From Mesostigma viride (taxonomy: Eukaryota > Streptophyta > Mesostigmatophyceae > Mesostigmatales > Mesostigmataceae): a DNA stretch of 64,000 bases. The first letter of the stretch is position 1. Each line of letters begins with the position of its first letter. A program made the position numbers and the translations under genes. The DNA is taken from contig RPFO01000076.1 in the NCBI GenBank assembly GCA_009746045.1, positions 3,641,420 through 3,705,419 of the forward strand, written 5' to 3'. This document shows positions 1 through 11,997 of this stretch, piece by piece. The notes beneath the pieces were generated by a model. It was not told the DNA's origin, did not search any database, and worked only from the letters and a program-made list of their open reading frames with translations.

Positions 1-2480
1 GAGTCAACAGCAGGCTCGAGCTATCAACAGCATGGTCCGGATTCTCCATATTTCTGGCCTGCGCTAGTTGCTTTATTGATAGTCTTTACATTGTCATCAA
101 GTGAGTGAGACAACAAACATGACAATTGCCTGGGGCCAGCAGATAAATGTCCAAAATTATTTCAATGAGCAATAAAAGTGATTACTACAAGTAGTCAAGG
201 AAGTGTTATCGCACAGCAAATTTGAAGCAATATCTTATGAATCCGTTCCATAGTGGCCATCATGATCGCACACACAAAAAGAGCATGCCCCTGAAAGAAA
301 AGAGATCGGACTCAACGGACCTTACAAGTTGACCCTTACCAACCAGTGTGCCTGGAACGTGAAGCGTGGGGCGGCCAGCAACGAAAGATTGTTCATGCAG
401 ACGGACCGCCCATGGTATTGCCGGGCGCATCAGTGTGTATGTCAATGAGACAACAGCGCAGGCCAGAGATCTGGAGAATCCGGACCAAGGTAGCTCGAGC
501 CTGCCGTTATGTTATCCGCGTTTTCGAGTCGTGCACGATGATGGATATGAATCAGTGTGTATGTGGCCATCAACACCAATTGCCGCCATCCATATTGTCA
601 TCAGGGCGTTGTGAGTTTAACGTTTGCTTTGTCGCTCATATTTCGCTTTGCCTTCGGCTTAGGCGAGCTCGCCTTGTCATCTCCAAAGAGTATGCAATGC
701 CGCACAAGAAGACCGACATTTATTACTGCGCCAACTATCGTCCTCAAGATTGCCAGCATCTCCAAAGATCACCAAAGCCGCAACCAGATCGAGTGCGGCG
801 CTGTGCCCTTCGCGTGCGATGCTCTGCTCTTCTACAGCCGTGGGGCTCGGAGCATTTGGGTTAATGTCGTCGCTAATAGCAGGCTTCGGGTCACCTTTCG
901 CGAGGGTAACCCGTTGTAGCCATTCCTGAAAAGGCTGGTCGGTGTCCCTCATGGCTGGCGACTCCCGAGCACCTGCCACCTTCCCGCGCATGTTGCACGT
1001 CTGGCATTTTCATGGGCTTGCTTCGCGCCAACGCACGCTGTCCACCACAAGTTCACAAAGAGTTCACGAGGAGTTCACGGGGAGTTCACGGGGAGTTCAC
1101 AACTTCGGACTTCGGGGAGATTGTGAACTCGTCCTGTGAACTCGTGAACTCCTCGGGACCCAAAATTAGCTCGGCCCCGGTCGGCCCAGTTCACAAAAGA
1201 GTTCACAAAGAGTTCACCGCCTCATGTGAGTCGTGCCTAAGGGACGACTCACATGAGGCGGTGAACTCTTTGTGAACTCTTTTGTGAACTGGGCCGACCG
1301 GGGCCGAGCTAATTTTGGGTCCCGAGGAGTTCACGAGTTCACAGGACGAGTTCACAATCTCCCCGAAGTCCGAAGTTGTGAACTCCCCGTGAACTCCCCG
1401 TGAACTCCTCGTGAACTCTTTGTGAACTTGTGGTGGACAGCGTGCGTTGGCGCGAAGCAAGCCCATGAAAATGCCAGACGTGCAACATGCGCGGGAAGGT
1501 GGCAGGTGCTCGGGAGTCGCCAGCCATGAGGGACACCGACCAGCCTTTTCAGGAATGGCTACAACGGGTTACCCTCGCGAAAGGTGACCCGAAGCCTGCT
1601 ATTAGCGACGACATTAACCCAAATGCTCCGAGCCCCACGGCTGTAGAAGAGCAGAGCATCGCACGCGAAGGGCACAGCGCCGCACTCGATCTGGTTGCGG
1701 CTTTGGTGATCTTTGGAGATGCTGGCAATCTTGAGGACGATAGTTGGCGCAGTAATAAATGTCGGTCTTCTTGTGCGGCATTGCATACTCTTTGGAGATG
1801 ACAAGGCGAGCTCGCCTAAGCCGAAGGCAAAGCGAAATATGAGCGACAAAGCAAACGTTAAACTCACAACGCCCTGATGACAATATGGATGGCGGCAATT
1901 GGTGTTGATGGCCACATACACACTGATTCATATCCATCATCGTGCACGACTCGAAAACGCGGATAACATAACGGCAGGCTCGAGCTACCTTGGTCCGGAT
2001 TCTCCAGATCTCTGGCCTGCGCTGTTGTCTCATTGACATACACACTGATGCGCCCGGCAATACCATGGGCGGTCCGTCTGCATGAACAATCTTTCGTTGC
2101 TGGCCGCCCCACGCTTCACGTTCCAGGCACACTGGTTGGTAAGGGGGGTCAACTTGTAAGGTTCGTTGAGTCCGATCTCTTTTCTTTCAGGGGCATGCTC
2201 TTTTTGTGTGTGCGATCATGATGGCCACTATGGAACGGGATTCATAAGATATTGCTTCAAATTTGCTGTGCGATAACACTTCCTTGACTACTTGTAGTCA
2301 TCACTTTTATTGCTCATTGAAATAATTTTGGACATTTATCTGCTGGCCCCAGGCAATTGTCATGTTTGTTGTCTCACTCACTTGATGACAATGTAAAGAC
2401 TATCAATAAAGCAACTAGCGCAGGCCAGAAATATGGAGAATCCGGACCATGCTGTTGATAGCTCGAGCCTGCTGTTGACT
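1..2480. repeat. 2.5 kb near-perfect palindrome
   Basis: The two halves are reverse complements about a centre near position 1239. Pairs of positions summing to about 2478 match throughout; the one clear length difference is a 3-base insertion in the right arm near 2146. The left arm begins at or before the first base of the window. The central 200 bases carry many GTTCAC/GTGAAC direct repeats, and the axis lies in a TAAG-type spacer between mirrored CTCATGTGAGTCGTGCC blocks. Reading frames appear in mirror pairs, as expected of a palindrome, and none resembles a known protein. It is either a foldback (giant TIR) transposon or an inverted-duplication artefact of a contig end. Confidence 0.9.
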
Positions 2481-3055
2481 CATCCGTGTTAGTCGAGCCA
2501 TTCACAACGATGGAAACAAATGGAGGTGGAAATGTGCAGCCTTGTACATTACAACTATGGCTGGCTAACATTCAGAGCGGGATCTACACGGTTTGCGATG
2601 GCACCACTCCTTTTGAACTGCAATAACCCTAAATGGAATTAATATGTTCCCACATTGCATAGTTGCATGCCTCCCTTTATAATTGCAACGCGCCCGACAT
2701 TAGTCATGATTGAAGAATTACGCGTGCACAAAGTTATTGTTAAGCAGCCACAATACGTCCAACATTATGTCTCACTCAATGAGCAACCAATTCAAGACAT
2801 TGCACATGTCCAAGTGAGGTCTTAACAACCACAGTACCCCCAGTGCGTGTGACTAGCTCAAGGAGCTAGCATGCACGTAATTGACCACTGTGAACATGTG
2901 TAGCATCATACGGTAAGCTAATGGAATTTCCATTATTATAATTCTGAAATGTTGACTCACATTTGCTAAATGAAGTAAGGAGTTCAGTTATTAAACAAAC
3001 TCTTGCTTATGCCCACTCTGATATGGGAAACCAGATGCCCATCCATGAAAAGAAT
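2481..3055. other. AT-rich spacer, nothing recognised
   Basis: Non-repetitive AT-rich DNA between the palindrome and the microsatellite. I see no convincing exon, RNA gene or transposon end in it. Confidence 0.5.
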
Positions 3056-3702
3056 GTGTGTGTGAGTGAGTGAGTGAGTGAGTGAGTGAGTGAGTGAGTG
3101 AGTGAGTGAGTGAGTGAGTGAGTGAGTGAGTGAGTGAGTGAGTGAGTGAGTGAGTGAGTGAGTGAGTGAGTGAGTGAGTGAGTGAGTGAGTGAGTGAGTG
3201 AGTGAGTGAGTGAGTGAGTGAGTGAGTGAGTGAGTGAGTGAGTGAGTGAGTGAGTGAGTGAGTGAGTGAGTGAGTGAGTGAGTGAGTGAGTGAGTGAGTG
3301 AGTGAGTGAGTGAGTGAGTGAGTGAGTGAGTGAGTGAGTGAGTGAGTGAGTGAGTGAGTGAGTGAGTGAGTGAGTGAGTGAGTGAGTGAGTGAGTGAGTG
3401 AGTGAGTGAGTGAGTGAGTGAGTGAGTGAGTGAGTGAGTGAGTGAGTGAGTGAGTGAGTGAGTGAGTGAGTGAGTGAGTGAGTGAGTGAGTGAGTGAGTG
3501 AGTGAGTGAGTGAGTGAGTGAGTGAGTGAGTGAGTGAGTGAGTGAGTGAGTGAGTGAGTGAGTGAGTGAGTGAGTGAGTGAGTGAGTGAGTGAGTGAGTG
3601 AGTGAGTGAGTGAGTGAGTGAGTGAGTGAGTGAGTGAGTGAGTGAGTGAGTGAGTGAGTGAGTGAGTGAGTGAGTGAGTGAGTGAGTGAGTGAGTGAGTG
3701 AA
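3056..3702. repeat. (GTGA)n microsatellite, about 160 copies
   Basis: Uninterrupted tetranucleotide repeat of about 647 bases with essentially no point variants. The perfection implies recent expansion or strong homogenisation. The long open frames it creates on the minus strand are repeat artefacts. Confidence 0.97.
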
Positions 3703-3712
3703 CTTGTGCGTG

Positions 3713-4550
<838 letters not shown>

Positions 4551-4650
4551 ACATGCCACACGTGCACATGCACGTATGGGTGGGCAGGGCATTGCGTTTG
4601 CAGCGACGACGTATACACAGTCCAGGTTACCATAGGCGTCCAACCGGAAC

Positions 4651-5043
4651 CTACGCTTGCTGTATGCTGTTGAAAGCATCTTCAAGTTCTCGTAAAAAGC
4701 CAGGGCGTTCCCCATTTTTGGACCACGTGTTTGAAGCGATGCCATATGCACGCTCCAAGGTACCATAGTCGCAGCTATGAGAAAGCCACTCTAATGCACC
4801 AATGAGCATTTGCTCGGGTCTTACCACGTCCAACCGGAGCCCGCGCCCGCCGTTGTCTGGAGATTCGGCTCGCTGATCGGGCCGATTTTCTCCGTAAATA
4901 ACCGAACGCCTCCAGCGAGATATGGCATGTTTTGTGCATGTGACGGCGGGCGGCTCTGGGGTCGTCCCCAGCCAATAAACAAACCGGCTTTGAAACAATA
5001 TCGACAGAGAAGCACTGGCACCAACACCTGGAAAAACTTGCAA
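4651..5043 (-). pseudogene. Possible PIF/Harbinger-type transposase fragment
   Basis: A minus-strand open frame of 130 codons. Its C-terminal half reads RPEQMLIGALEWLSHSCDYG then TLERAYGIASNTW. This recalls the helix-turn-helix region of PIF/Harbinger transposases, where a leucine-rich helix with Arg/Pro-Glu-x-x-L precedes a turn and an S/N-T recognition helix. There is no DDE catalytic core and no clear terminal repeats, and the frame stops soon after. It could equally be a chance frame; the similarity is from memory of the family pattern only. Confidence 0.25.
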
Positions 5044-5049
5044 AGAAAG

Positions 5050-5085
5050 CTACCTGTCTGCGTTCGAACGCAGACAGGTAGCTGG
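5050..5085. repeat. Perfect short inverted repeat
   Basis: The sequence AGCTACCTGTCTGCGTTCGA is followed at once by its own reverse complement, giving a self-complementary block of about 34 bases centred on TTCGAA. It is compatible with a cruciform or with a very small foldback insertion end. Confidence 0.8.
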
Positions 5086-5269
5086 AAAAGCGACATGCAC
5101 GACAGGTCACCGGCGCGTTTTTATCATATTTCTGCAGCACTTTATCAAATTAGTGGTGCAGAAGGTAGTGGTTTGCAGCTGGACAAGACGTGCATGTTAT
5201 TAGCCAGCATGCCCGGATGCATCATGCACTTGCTTGACGTTTGCGCCCTTTCCCGCGAAATCTGGGCTG

Positions 5270-5456
5270 TCTTCCCGCGCCTCCGCCAGTTCACAAACGA
5301 GTTCACCGGCGAGCAGTTCACTACATCGTTGCGACCCATGTGAGTGCGTGAACTCGAAGTGAAGGGCCGGTGAAGCGCCGGTGGCGACCCGGCCGTCGAC
5401 CCAGTTCACAAAGAGTTCACCGACGGAGTTCACCGAGCCTCATGTGAGTCGTGCCT
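5270..5456 (+). mobile_element. Second copy of the palindrome's core end
   Basis: This stretch repeats the GTTCAC-rich block and the CTCATGTGAGTCGTGCC terminus found on each side of the axis of the 1-2480 palindrome, here as a single arm followed by TTAA. It shows that the palindrome core is the terminus of a dispersed element family, with GTTCAC subterminal repeats like those of many DNA transposons. Confidence 0.7.
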
Positions 5457-5479
5457 TAAACGGGGTCCACTAATTAGTA

Positions 5480-5975
5480 ATTAGGTCCACTAAGAGCCTT
5501 TCCACACATGGTGACGAACGCGCGCGAATTAGGAGGACTCGGATTGGTCCGGACCGCAGTTCCAGGCTCGAGGTCTAACTAGGCGCGGCGAATAATAATA
5601 ATTTAGCGGTGAATTGATCGGGACCTCCTTTCCACGACCAGATCCGATCCGTACCGTCCTGGCGCTTTCCCCGCCGGTTTCAACAACTGTGTGGGTGGTT
5701 CCGCTTACAGCACTGGTTTCAACAACTCGACCTACCTTTCTTGACCCTAATTCTGACTGGAACTGGCCGGAACTGCTTTTTTTTTTCGGGGAAATGGAAC
5801 TGCTTTTTTCGAGTTCCAGGAGTCCCACCCTAGTTCCGGTCGAATTAGCGGTCGCGTCCAATCAGCGGTCTCATTGGACGGTCAAATGTGGAAACCTCTA
5901 GTTCCGGAACCGACTGAATCAGGACCCAACTGTAACCCCCCGGAACTAACGAATGTGGAAAGGGCCTAATTATCA
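5480..5975. mobile_element. Candidate MITE with degenerate terminal inverted repeats
   Basis: The left end reads TAATTAGG followed shortly by CCTTTCCACACAT; the right end is the reverse complement of TAATTAGGCCCTTTCCACAT. The interior is rich in repeated GGAACCG/AGTTCC words and has no coding signal. About 495 bases, so a non-autonomous element is the natural reading, but the left repeat carries an extra 10 bases and no clear target duplication was fixed. Confidence 0.45.
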
Positions 5976-7739
5976 CCTTGGAAAGTCGGTGTGGTGTGGA
6001 AATTTGTGAACAAGATGTCCATTAGAAGTCCAGTGGCTTCCGTGGTCTAGCAAGGCTCCGTTTTAGCCACTGACATCTTGATACCCTAGGCTTAGCAGGG
6101 ATTAACTACTGGTTATATTTGGAATAAACGTACACCTATTTACCTGGAAATTCTGAACAAGATGCAAAATCCGCTTGCCGGACCTGGAACTCCGTTCAAT
6201 ACCGTCGTGCAGTACCGTCAACCATGTGCGGCGTGGGACACAACAACAACAAACAACAACAACCACCAACAAGTTGAGGGCCCCTTCGGGGCCCTGACTT
6301 TTTGGCGCCTGAGCGGGCGATTGGCGTCTTCTGACCCGCGGGGGTGCGTCCTCGCGGAACGACGGCGCCACGCGGGGCGCGCAGTGCGAAGGGGCAGTGG
6401 CCGAGGGCGACGAGGCGAGCACGGAAGCTCCTTCAGTATTCGGGCCAGGATGAAGAAAACTCTTGTGCGGGGCGTGTGCGGAGGTCCGGCGCACTACATA
6501 CCGCACTTGCCGCAGTTTCAGCGACCAAAGCGCGAGGAGCATTGCGCGCCTGTGTCCATGTTTGGCGCGAGCTTTGGCGCGTAAATTAAAAACAGTTGTG
6601 ACGGGTTTACCTAGATCACAAGTTTCGAACAAGTTGGAGCGACGAGTCACGTCGAGTCACGACCATGGTCGAGGACATCGTTGAATTGTGATGCTACTCG
6701 CCAGACTCGAGCTCGCTGGCACTCAAGTTCGTGGCCATCCTCTACCGTACATTTATTCCTCTTCACGCTTCTTGTAACTAAATGACTGGTTTACCGGTGT
6801 GTGCAACATCTGAATCGGCACGACGAAAAGGCGAAATATGTTGTAAGGGTGCCCTCAACATATGTTGATCAGTTCCTGGAATTAATCTTGTAAGCTGCGC
6901 AGGGGCGGGTAGGTTTGCTATGTGTGACCGTCATCTTTTGCTTTCAAATTCTTGTTCGCCTTTCGTGCTCGAAGCGGGGGGGAGCCGGCTGTTGACATCC
7001 ACTGCAACAACGAGCTCGAGCTCATGATCGATTCGCAGGTTTCATGGCCGCGCCGGCCCGTCCCGGCAGCATTATATTTAATTTGCTGCTTGAACAGCAG
7101 CAGGCAGGGTGTGCTGGTGGCCCTTCTCGCGATTTCCCTACTAGCGGTTGGTCAACGGCATCGTTTGGATGTCTGCCTTAGGTGAGGCGTTGCGCCCACA
7201 AAACCCTCATTTGGGTTCCTGTTCAGGTGGCGCGGCATAATATTAACATGAAGACTTGTTTCGCCAGCTTGCTGAAAAGCCCCGCTTGCCAGCCCGTACT
7301 CGTCATCACATTCCTCGCCCGGCATAGGATGTGCGTTGAGAAGACGCAGCCTTATCGGCCCGTTCCGGGATCCCGATGTTCACATTATGAACCGAAGTTA
7401 TTACTACAGCCCGGCCTGCGCCTAGTGTGTCAGAAATTTTCATTTAATTCCTTGGTCGTCAAGACTGATTGAGACAATTAATAGACAGTTTATTCATTGC
7501 ATATTTAGGTTACGGACTGCCACCGTTTCACCGCCAAAGCCATGGTGCGGTTCCCGGGTGGGATGTGTCTGGATATTAGTGCATCCACCTGCCCTGCCCA
7601 CATTGTGCTTGTATATAGTCAGCTTGATAGAGATTTAATAGCTGGACTTGTAGCACTTTTTCCTACTCGATTTGGACTACGAATGGCTGAGATACGGCCT
7701 TCCAAAGTTATATGCACTATGGTCTTGCCAAGTAGACTA
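5976..7739. other. Unassigned intergenic DNA
   Basis: Mixed-composition DNA with a (CAA)-rich patch near 6240-6275 and a hairpin-like pair (AAGATGTC / GACATCTT) at 6013-6078. Short open frames exist, but none shows recognisable motifs, splice structure or consistent codon use. A piece near 6105-6155 resembles the dispersed motif also seen at 37.87 kb and 46.55 kb. Confidence 0.4.
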
Positions 7740-8260
7740 GTGTGTCAGCATATCACGTGACAATTGTGCTGACAACTGGCATGCCAACTGGCCTGAACAT
7801 GTTGCTAGTTCATGAGGTAGATTCATGGTACAGTGACTACTGTTGTGTCAGATCTTACGTCAGTGTTTCTTGATTCCTGACAAGGATTCTAGATACTTTA
7901 TTCCATGGACATGTGGCGAATGCCTAGAGCACATTGCTTAGTTTATTGACAGATGGCAGTTCCATATGATGGTTATTTGCATGCTGACAGATGGCAATCA
8001 TTCCTTACGTTGTATTTCAGCAAATGCCATCTGGCAATCACACAACAAATATTCTAGGAATCTAGAAGTGTTGCAACCCTTGCTTGACATGTGGCAGTTC
8101 TACCTTTGCCACCTAATTGCCTATATAATGAAATGAACAAAGGCAGCAAGGGCATCTCAAGCTGCCAATTTTCTGCGTGAAAATTTTGTCTCTCAGTCTC
8201 TCACCTGCTCAGCCTTGATCTTGACCTGTGATCTGCAAGGAAGGATCATAAAAGAAAACA
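7740..8260 (+). mobile_element. Ty1/copia 5' LTR (3' boundary firm, 5' boundary tentative)
   Basis: The sequence ends in AAAACA exactly before a tRNA-type primer binding site, so the LTR 3' end is 8260. A TATATAA box lies at 8123-8129, about 130 bases before the end, where a retroelement promoter is expected. I place the start at TGTGTCAG near 7740 because it gives TG..CA ends, but no downstream LTR survives for comparison. Repeated TGACAGATGGCA-like words occur inside. Confidence 0.5.
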
Positions 8261-8271
8261 TGGTATCGGAG
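8261..8271 (+). other. Copia primer binding site
   Basis: TGGTATCGGAG directly follows the LTR end. TGGTATC is complementary to the usual 3' end of initiator tRNA-Met (..GATACCA), the classic copia primer. Confidence 0.75.
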
Positions 8272-8294
8272 GAGTGAGGCTTCTCTTTGACAAC

Positions 8295-8928
8295 ATGGCT
8301 GCTGCTGCTGCTTTGGAAAACAAGTACCTCTCTTTTATTCCAGCATGTTCCAAGGCAATTCCCAAGTTTGATGGTTCTTCCCTGCCAAAATGGGGAGAGA
8401 CCAAGGAGCTTTTCCAAGCCCACCTGGAGGCCTATGATCTGGAGGGGGTCATTACCAAGCCTGAGGAGGCTACACCCAAGCAAGAGAAGGTTGTTTACAC
8501 AGCCTTGCTGGCGTGCCTCACTGGCAGAGCAGCCCAGATTGCAAAGACCATTGGTGAGAGAAAGGGCAGTTTGCTTTTTGCTAAGTTGGTGGAGGTGTTT
8601 GAGCAGCCTAAACTGACCAACCAAGAGCAACAAGCACAACCTGAGGACATCCCTAATGAGGCTGACCAAGCAGCCCAACCAGTCCATGATGGACTATCTT
8701 ACCGCTTCAGAACTGCTTCTGAGTGAGTACAGGGATGTGGGGGGGGTGTTGGCAGACAATGATTTTGCCGCTGCGCTGAAAGGTGGTTTACCTGATGCGT
8801 ATAGGCCTGCCCTCGTTTCAACCAGGTTCGATGAGGACATGTCGCTGCTGGAGGTGAAGAAGGCCATGCTTGAAGCAGATGACCTGCTTGTGGGGACGCG
8901 CTCCACCACCAGTGACGGTCAAGCCTGA
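8295..8928 (+). pseudogene. gag: Copia gag (UBN2/retrotran_gag type), frameshifted
   Basis: ATG at 8295, 24 bases after the primer site. The first frame (to about 8690) encodes the N-terminal capsid-like part including KFDGSSLPKWGETKELFQAH, the usual copia gag F-D-G..W motif. A frame change near 8660-8690 moves to a second frame with MDYLTASELLLSEYRD and FAAALKGGLPDAYRP, the conserved LxxGLPxxY gag motif. A second shift near 8900 is needed to reach the zinc knuckle frame. Two shifts make gag non-functional unless some are sequencing errors. Confidence 0.85.
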
Positions 8929-8929
8929 G

Positions 8930-10858
8930 CCAGCAGCTGCCCAAGGCCAAGCATACAGCACAGGCCAACCAACCAAGCCGGGGAGGCCGACTTGCACATT
9001 CTGCGGAAAGGAAGGACATGCGGAGGAGACGTGCTATACCAAGTACCCACATCTCAGCAGGAAGAAGGGCCAGCAGAGGCCAAAGCGCAAGAACCAGAAG
9101 AAGAAGCAGGCTGCGACAGCGAACAACACGGTGGAGGCTCCTGAGCTTCCCGTGGACTACGCGTTTGCAACTACGCGCCTAGTGCCGGGCGTACCTTTCT
9201 GGTTTCTGGACTCTGCTGCATCCAGCCACATGAGCCCTGAGGAGGCTGACTTTATCAAGGTTCAGCCAACCAACCTGGCCATCCAGGGCTCCGGAGGCCG
9301 GCTGAAGGCTGTGGGGACGGGGACGCTCAAGCTACGAGTCGCCAACAAGGTGGTGCATCTGCCTCATGCTCTGCACGTGCCCTCTCTGGGTGCAAGGCTT
9401 CTTTCCGTGGCCCAGCTGCATCAGCAGGGACACGAGGTGAACCTACTGCAGGGCGTGGCATGCTTTGCAGGCAGCAAGGTACCTATCAAGGTGCAGAACA
9501 ACGTCTACGGTTTGCAAGAATCACAGACTGTGACAACCCCTGCTGCCCACCACACCACAGACAACCCTGCTGCACTATTGTGGCACTGGCGACTTGGACA
9601 TGCAGGTGCTGAGCGCATTCGCAAGCTGGCGGCCATACCTGCATCGAACATAACCATGCGGGCTCCAGGTGCGCCAGGCTGCCCGTCGTGCCCTGCTGGC
9701 ATGATTAGGCGACGCTCCTTCGCTGCTGGGCAACCACGCTCGACCGTGCCTCGTGCCAAGCTGCATGGGGACATCTTGGGGCCGATGCAGCCATCACTGG
9801 GCGGTTCCCAGTACATTCTGGGCATCACTGACGACGCTACAAGGTGGCGTTGGTCTTTTCCTATGCGCCAGAAGAGTGAGGTGCCACTGCACTTCGACCG
9901 ACTGCTGTCAAGGGATATCAGGCCCTACTACGACGGTTCTGTGCTTCTACTAAGGACCGACAATGACGCAGTATTTCTTTCCGAGGACTTCCGCTCCCTC
10001 TGTGCTCGCCATCGAGTTCACCAAGAATTTTCCAGCCCCTACTGTCCGCAGCAAAACGGAGTTGCGGAACGCATGTGGGGTTTGGCGATGGGAATGACAC
10101 TGTGCATGCTGCATTATGCTACCCTGCCCAAGACTTTCTGGGCCCTAGCTTTTGCGTGGGCTGTCTACCTGCTCAATCGGCTGCCATGCGAGGCCAATGC
10201 AGACTCTGCTAGCCCTCATCGCCTTTTTCAAGGCGTTGATGCCGACCTGTCGCATTTGCGCATTTTCGGCTGCCCTGCCTACTTTCGTGTAGAAGGGCCA
10301 CGTGGCAAGCTGGAGGACAAAGCCCAGGCTGGAATCTTTGTGGGCTATGACTTGGAGTCGCCTGCTTACCTGATTCTCCGCCCAGGCTCACGTGACGTTA
10401 TTCGCAGGCTCCATGTGTCATTCGATGAGACTTGGCGAGCAAATTCTGCTCCCCTGCACGTCGCGAGTCCAGATGTCAACTTCCAGCTGCCGGCACCTGA
10501 GTCTGCCTCGGAATCTGGCGTGGCGCTGGTACCTTTGCCTGCACCCACTGAGCCTGCAGTGCTGCCGCCTGTCACTGCTGTGCCTGACTCGGTACCTGAT
10601 GGTCCGGTCACCAGGGCCAAGGCTCGCCAACAGCTGGGCACTGTCACCGGTGCAGACGGCAGTGGCAACGCTGCGCATCCTGGAACTTCGGGTGCTGCTC
10701 CTGACTCTGAAATTTCTGATGCGGTGCCGGACGCCGGCAACCAAGTTGCGCCAGGAGTTCCTGCGCCCTCGCCTGCGCCTGCGCCTCAAATTTCGAGTGC
10801 TACGGCTTTGCAGCAAGCCATCCACGCACTGCAGCGACCTTCATCTTCAGCGCCCAGC
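8930..10858 (+). pseudogene. pol: Copia pol, first part: zinc knuckle, protease, integrase
   Basis: One long open frame interrupted at its 3' end by a gypsy insertion. In order: a CX2CX4HX4C zinc knuckle (CTFCGKEGHAEETC), an aspartic protease (WFLDSAASSHM, D-S-A replacing D-T/S-G), a GAG-pre-integrase HHCC zinc site (HWRLGHAGAE then CPSC), and the integrase core with HGDILGP, TDNDAVF and QNGVAERMW supplying D,D and E. The copia-typical IFGCPAYFRV and IFVGYDLESPAYLI motifs follow. The last 130 residues are a Pro/Ala-rich linker. The frame continues into the inserted LTR for four codons, then stops. Protease-integrase-RT order identifies Ty1/copia. Confidence 0.93.
10854..10858 (+). repeat. Gypsy target-site duplication, left copy (CCAGC)
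   Basis: CCAGC immediately precedes the left LTR (TGTAAC..) and recurs directly after the right LTR at 18900-18904. Removing the insert and one copy restores contiguous copia pol sequence. Confidence 0.9.
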
Positions 10859-11639
10859 TGTAACGACTAAAAATGATCATCAGCATCATCCACAGTCCAA
10901 TATGAAAGATCTTTTTACCTGGGTTGCCTTCTTGAGTTGCAGAACTTCAAGTATCCGAGCAACGTTGAGATGGAAATTCCACAGCACGTGATTTAGGGAA
11001 TCACACCCCTTGTAGACACAAAGACAAGCTCGTGTGTAGACGACCTCTGTGGAACTGAAGGACGTCTATAGCCAAGGGGCTTTTATGGATTGGACAACAA
11101 AGCCAAGCTTTATTATACCATGGTGAATCAAAACCAACGTAAACAACAATGGCGACCCCACGTCCTTGATATCGACGTGCTTGTCGAACTTGCTCCAACC
11201 TTAGCCTGAAGAGAACCAATCAGAACCATGGGATTCTATACAAGATCTTCGTATCCATCCTAGTCACACAAAACAGAACAACACCACACACAGCCTGGCA
11301 GAATCTTTCCATGAGATCCTAAATCTGTCGTAAGCACTGAAGTCCCAAAGGAGCATTTAAGACTCAATAGTACCAACTAACAAACTACAACCCCACGTGG
11401 ATCAGGCCACGACCAATGAGGGCTCCTATCAGTAGTATCAGCCAACAAACTACAACCCTACGTGGATCAGGCCACGACCAATGAGGGTTCCTATCAGTTG
11501 GTTGACAAAGTATCAGCTCCAAGTACCGTCGTCTTAGAAACCTCATAACTTTCTCAATACTGATCCAAAAGTCCTCAAATAAAAGCCAAACATTCACAAA
11601 ACAAAGGATGTAACAACAAAGTCATTTTTGCTTGTTACA
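10859..11639 (-). mobile_element. Ty3/gypsy LTR, left copy (3' LTR in element orientation)
   Basis: 781 bases, TGTAACGACT..TGTTACA on the plus strand, matching 18120-18899 except for about three differences (a T/C change and a one-base indel near 11080-11092, one G/A change near 11503). It contains a tandem duplication of about 60 bases (two units with ACGTGGATCAGGCCACGACC at 11376-11500). The 5-bp target duplication and near-identity of the LTRs indicate a recent insertion. Confidence 0.95.
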
Positions 11640-11653
11640 TATCTCCCCCTCAA
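11640..11653 (-). other. Gypsy polypurine tract
   Basis: On the minus strand TTTGAGGGGGAGATA sits directly against the TGTAACAAGC start of the adjacent LTR. A purine-rich tract in this position primes plus-strand DNA synthesis and fixes the element's orientation as minus. Confidence 0.8.
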
Positions 11654-11997
11654 AACTGGACCTCCCAGGTCCAATAGCCAACTCTTGAAGGCAGAGGAAC
11701 ATTGAACAGAAATCCACCATCTCTTGGGAAAAGCAGATGGGTTTTTACATCCCTGGAAACAGGGCCTCCTATCTCATAAACATCTAGTCACAGGTTTCTA
11801 CAGCAGACAAGTCACTACCTATCTACTATAAATCCAGATAAACACATCTCATAATACAAGGTCTTCCATTCAGCATCCTGGAACCTGGAACTCTGGACTG
11901 GAACATCAGAACTGGACTGGAGCCCCCCCATCATCCATCCTGGAATCCCCCCCTCACACCACAATCCAAAGCCCCCTTTCCTTCTCAGCCCTGTTCC

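Noticed and set aside
346-2132. Mirror pairs of 60-172 codon frames in the palindrome
   Set aside because: Each occurs twice because of the inverted repeat; none has recognisable motifs or consistent codon use.
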